DNA of 7,661 nt from Cyclobacteriaceae bacterium (GTDB lineage: Bacteria; Bacteroidota; Bacteroidia; Cytophagales; Cyclobacteriaceae). How positions within the stretch are numbered: the first letter of the stretch is position 1; each line of letters begins with the position of its first letter. The translations under genes and the position numbers were made by a program. Below the pieces are notes generated by a model. It worked only from the letters and a program-made list of their open reading frames with translations. It did no database searches and was not told the DNA's origin. The DNA is taken from the NCBI GenBank assembly GCA_009885605.1, contig VFKK01000282.1, forward strand, positions 1 to 7,661, in the 5' to 3' direction. Shown piece after piece: positions 6,452 to 7,661 of this stretch.

Positions 6452-7477
6452 ATGAAATCAATCCCGATCCTCCTTTTTCTAGCCTTTACAATTGCCTGCT
6501 CTTCTCCAAAGACTGAGGAAGTGGAAACGCAGAAGCTTTCCGGAAATCCGATTTTCGAAGGCTGGTATGCCGATCCGGAGGGAATCGTGTTTGGCGAAGA
6601 ATACTGGATCTACCCAACATTTTCTGCAGGCTTTACGGATCAGCTTCACTTTGATGCATTTTCATCCACCGATCTCGTGAACTGGAAAAAGCATGAACGA
6701 ATCCTCGATACGGCTTCCATCAAATGGGCGAGACAGGCGATGTGGGCACCTGCTGCCATCGAAAAAGACGGGAAATACTTCCTGTTCTTCTCTGCAAATG
6801 ATGTTCAGCGGCCAAGTCGTCCGGGATGGGATCCTGACAATGACATCAACCATTTCGGAGGAATCGGTATCGCAATTGCGGATTCTCCCGGAGGGCCTTT
6901 CAAAGATTACCTTGGAAAGCCACTGATCGGGGATTTTTACAATGACGCACAACCGATTGATCAGTTTGTGTTCAAAGACACGGATGGCACGCATTACTTT
7001 CTCTATGGAGGATGGAGCCATTGCAATATCGGAAAACTGAATGCTGATTTTACAGGATTTGAACCTTGGGAAGACGGGGAACTTTTCCATGAAATCACTC
7101 CTGAAGGATATGTAGAGGGACCTTTTATGTTTCTTCGAAATGGCATTTATTACCTCATGTGGTCGGAAGGTGGCTGGACCAACGATACCTATAAAGTGGC
7201 CTATGCGATGGCCGAAAAACCTACGGGGCCCTATAATCGGATCGGAACAATACTGGAATCAGATACGACAATTGCCACTGGTGCGGGCCATAATTCTGTG
7301 ATTCAAAAGCCGGGTTCGGACGATTGGTATTTAGTGTATCACCGAAGACCGATCCCAAATGAAGGTCGGGATCACCGGGTAACTTGCATCGATGCGATGG
7401 AATTCAACGAAGATGGGACGATCAAACCGATCAAAATGACTTTTGAAGGAGTGGCAGGAAATCCGATACGGAAGTAA
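6452..7477 (+). CDS. Glycoside hydrolase family 43 lipoprotein (arabinosidase/xylosidase type)
   Basis: This 341-residue protein starts with a lipoprotein signal peptide: a short basic start, the hydrophobic run IPILLFLAFTIA, and Cys16 as the likely lipidated residue. The acidic stretch after the cysteine (KTEEVE) loosely resembles Bacteroidota surface-export signals, so an outer-membrane location is likely. The rest is one five-bladed beta-propeller of GH43. Expected catalytic residues are visible: the base D41 in WYADPE, the pKa-modulating D170 in QPIDQFVF, and the general acid E222 in YVEGPFM. H280 in GAGHNS matches the central histidine. There is no accessory C-terminal beta-sandwich. GH43 enzymes cleave alpha-L-arabinosyl, beta-xylosyl or related linkages; the substrate cannot be decided from sequence. 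No SusC/SusD pair or other polysaccharide gene is seen in the window, and the gene ends in its own terminator. An IS scar and repeats lie directly upstream. Confidence 0.93.
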   Translation: MKSIPILLFLAFTIACSSPKTEEVETQKLSGNPIFEGWYADPEGIVFGEEYWIYPTFSAGFTDQLHFDAFSSTDLVNWKKHERILDTASIKWARQAMWAPAAIEKDGKYFLFFSANDVQRPSRPGWDPDNDINHFGGIGIAIADSPGGPFKDYLGKPLIGDFYNDAQPIDQFVFKDTDGTHYFLYGGWSHCNIGKLNADFTGFEPWEDGELFHEITPEGYVEGPFMFLRNGIYYLMWSEGGWTNDTYKVAYAMAEKPTGPYNRIGTILESDTTIATGAGHNSVIQKPGSDDWYLVYHRRPIPNEGRDHRVTCIDAMEFNEDGTIKPIKMTFEGVAGNPIRK

Positions 7478-7479
7478 GA

Positions 7480-7538
7480 GGTTAAAAAAACCAACCCCTC
7501 CGGGAATTCAGTTTTCCGGAGATGTTTTTTTATTAACC
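7480..7538. terminator. Strong, near-symmetrical intrinsic terminator after the GH43 gene
   Basis: The core stem CTCCGGGAA (7498-7506) pairs with TTTCCGGAG (7513-7521, one G-T pair). It is flanked by an A-run (7484-7490) and a T-run (7525-7531) that can pair, and then by GGTTAA (7480-7485) facing TTAACC (7533-7538). The T-run after the hairpin fits termination of the GH43 transcript. The facing A-run would serve as a T-run on the other strand, so it may work both ways. Confidence 0.85.
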
Positions 7539-7617
7539 AATCCAGATAGCGTAATTTCTTTCATTTCCCCGCCCAAATCCCCTATTTTGCAACCTGAATC
7601 GAAATCGGAGATTTAAC

Positions 7618-7652
7618 GTACCTGGTACTTTGTACTTCGTACTTCGTACATC
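7618..7652. repeat. Heptamer tandem repeat (GTACTTC, five units) before a possible start codon
   Basis: Five contiguous units begin with GTAC: GTACCTG, GTACTTT, GTACTTC, GTACTTC and GTACATC. The tract ends at 7652, and an ATGAAAA follows at 7655-7661 at the edge of the window. That could be the first codons (Met-Lys) of a further plus-strand gene, but seven bases cannot prove it. The stretch 7539-7617 before the repeat shows no gene or clear promoter. Confidence 0.8.
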
Positions 7653-7661
7653 CTATGAAAA

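Noticed and set aside
6662..7090. Minus-strand open frame of 142 codons inside the GH43 gene
   Set aside because: It is antisense to a gene with all GH43 catalytic residues in place. The translation shows no family motif.

Overview
The window reads as chromosomal DNA of a Bacteroidota bacterium, probably in or near the Cyclobacteriaceae (Algoriphagus-like). This is inferred from the style of the proteins (a PolX whose palm is poorly conserved, a ClpC with Clp_N repeats and a UVR segment, a WbqC-family protein, a lipoprotein GH43), the moderate GC content, the lack of clear Shine-Dalgarno sequences, and intergenic tracts of 7-bp tandem repeats. No species can be named from the sequence alone.

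Layout from left to right. Positions 1-110 hold no gene, only a strong 11-bp hairpin (28-55). An EVE-domain protein gene (111-509, minus) is divergent from a PolX-type gene (559-2319, plus; start more likely TTG at 613). A 95-residue membrane protein of unknown function (2403-2690, plus) follows. It converges on clpC (2817-5342, minus) across a GC-rich palindrome and a symmetrical, apparently bidirectional terminator. Upstream of clpC on the same strand lies a WbqC-family gene (5412-6047), 69 bp away, so the two may be co-transcribed. The 404-bp gap at 6048-6451 has no intact gene. It holds three consecutive short-repeat tracts (periods 7, 13 and 7) and then the 3' end of an IS3-like insertion sequence: the last 58 codons of a transposase plus a terminal inverted repeat. 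A lipoprotein glycoside hydrolase of family GH43 (6452-7477, plus) follows and ends in a strong terminator. The last 120 bases contain five copies of a GTACTTC-like heptamer ending 3 bp before an ATG that may start the next gene.

Functional picture. The genes are mostly unrelated housekeeping functions: nucleic-acid binding and repair (EVE, PolX), protein quality control (ClpC), an uncharacterised polysaccharide-associated family (WbqC), and one exported carbohydrate-active enzyme. I see no new multi-gene system. The points most worth following are the PolX palm, where the polymerase catalytic residues look substituted while the PHP nuclease metal ligands are complete, and the set of different heptamer tandem repeats, two of which sit immediately upstream of start codons.
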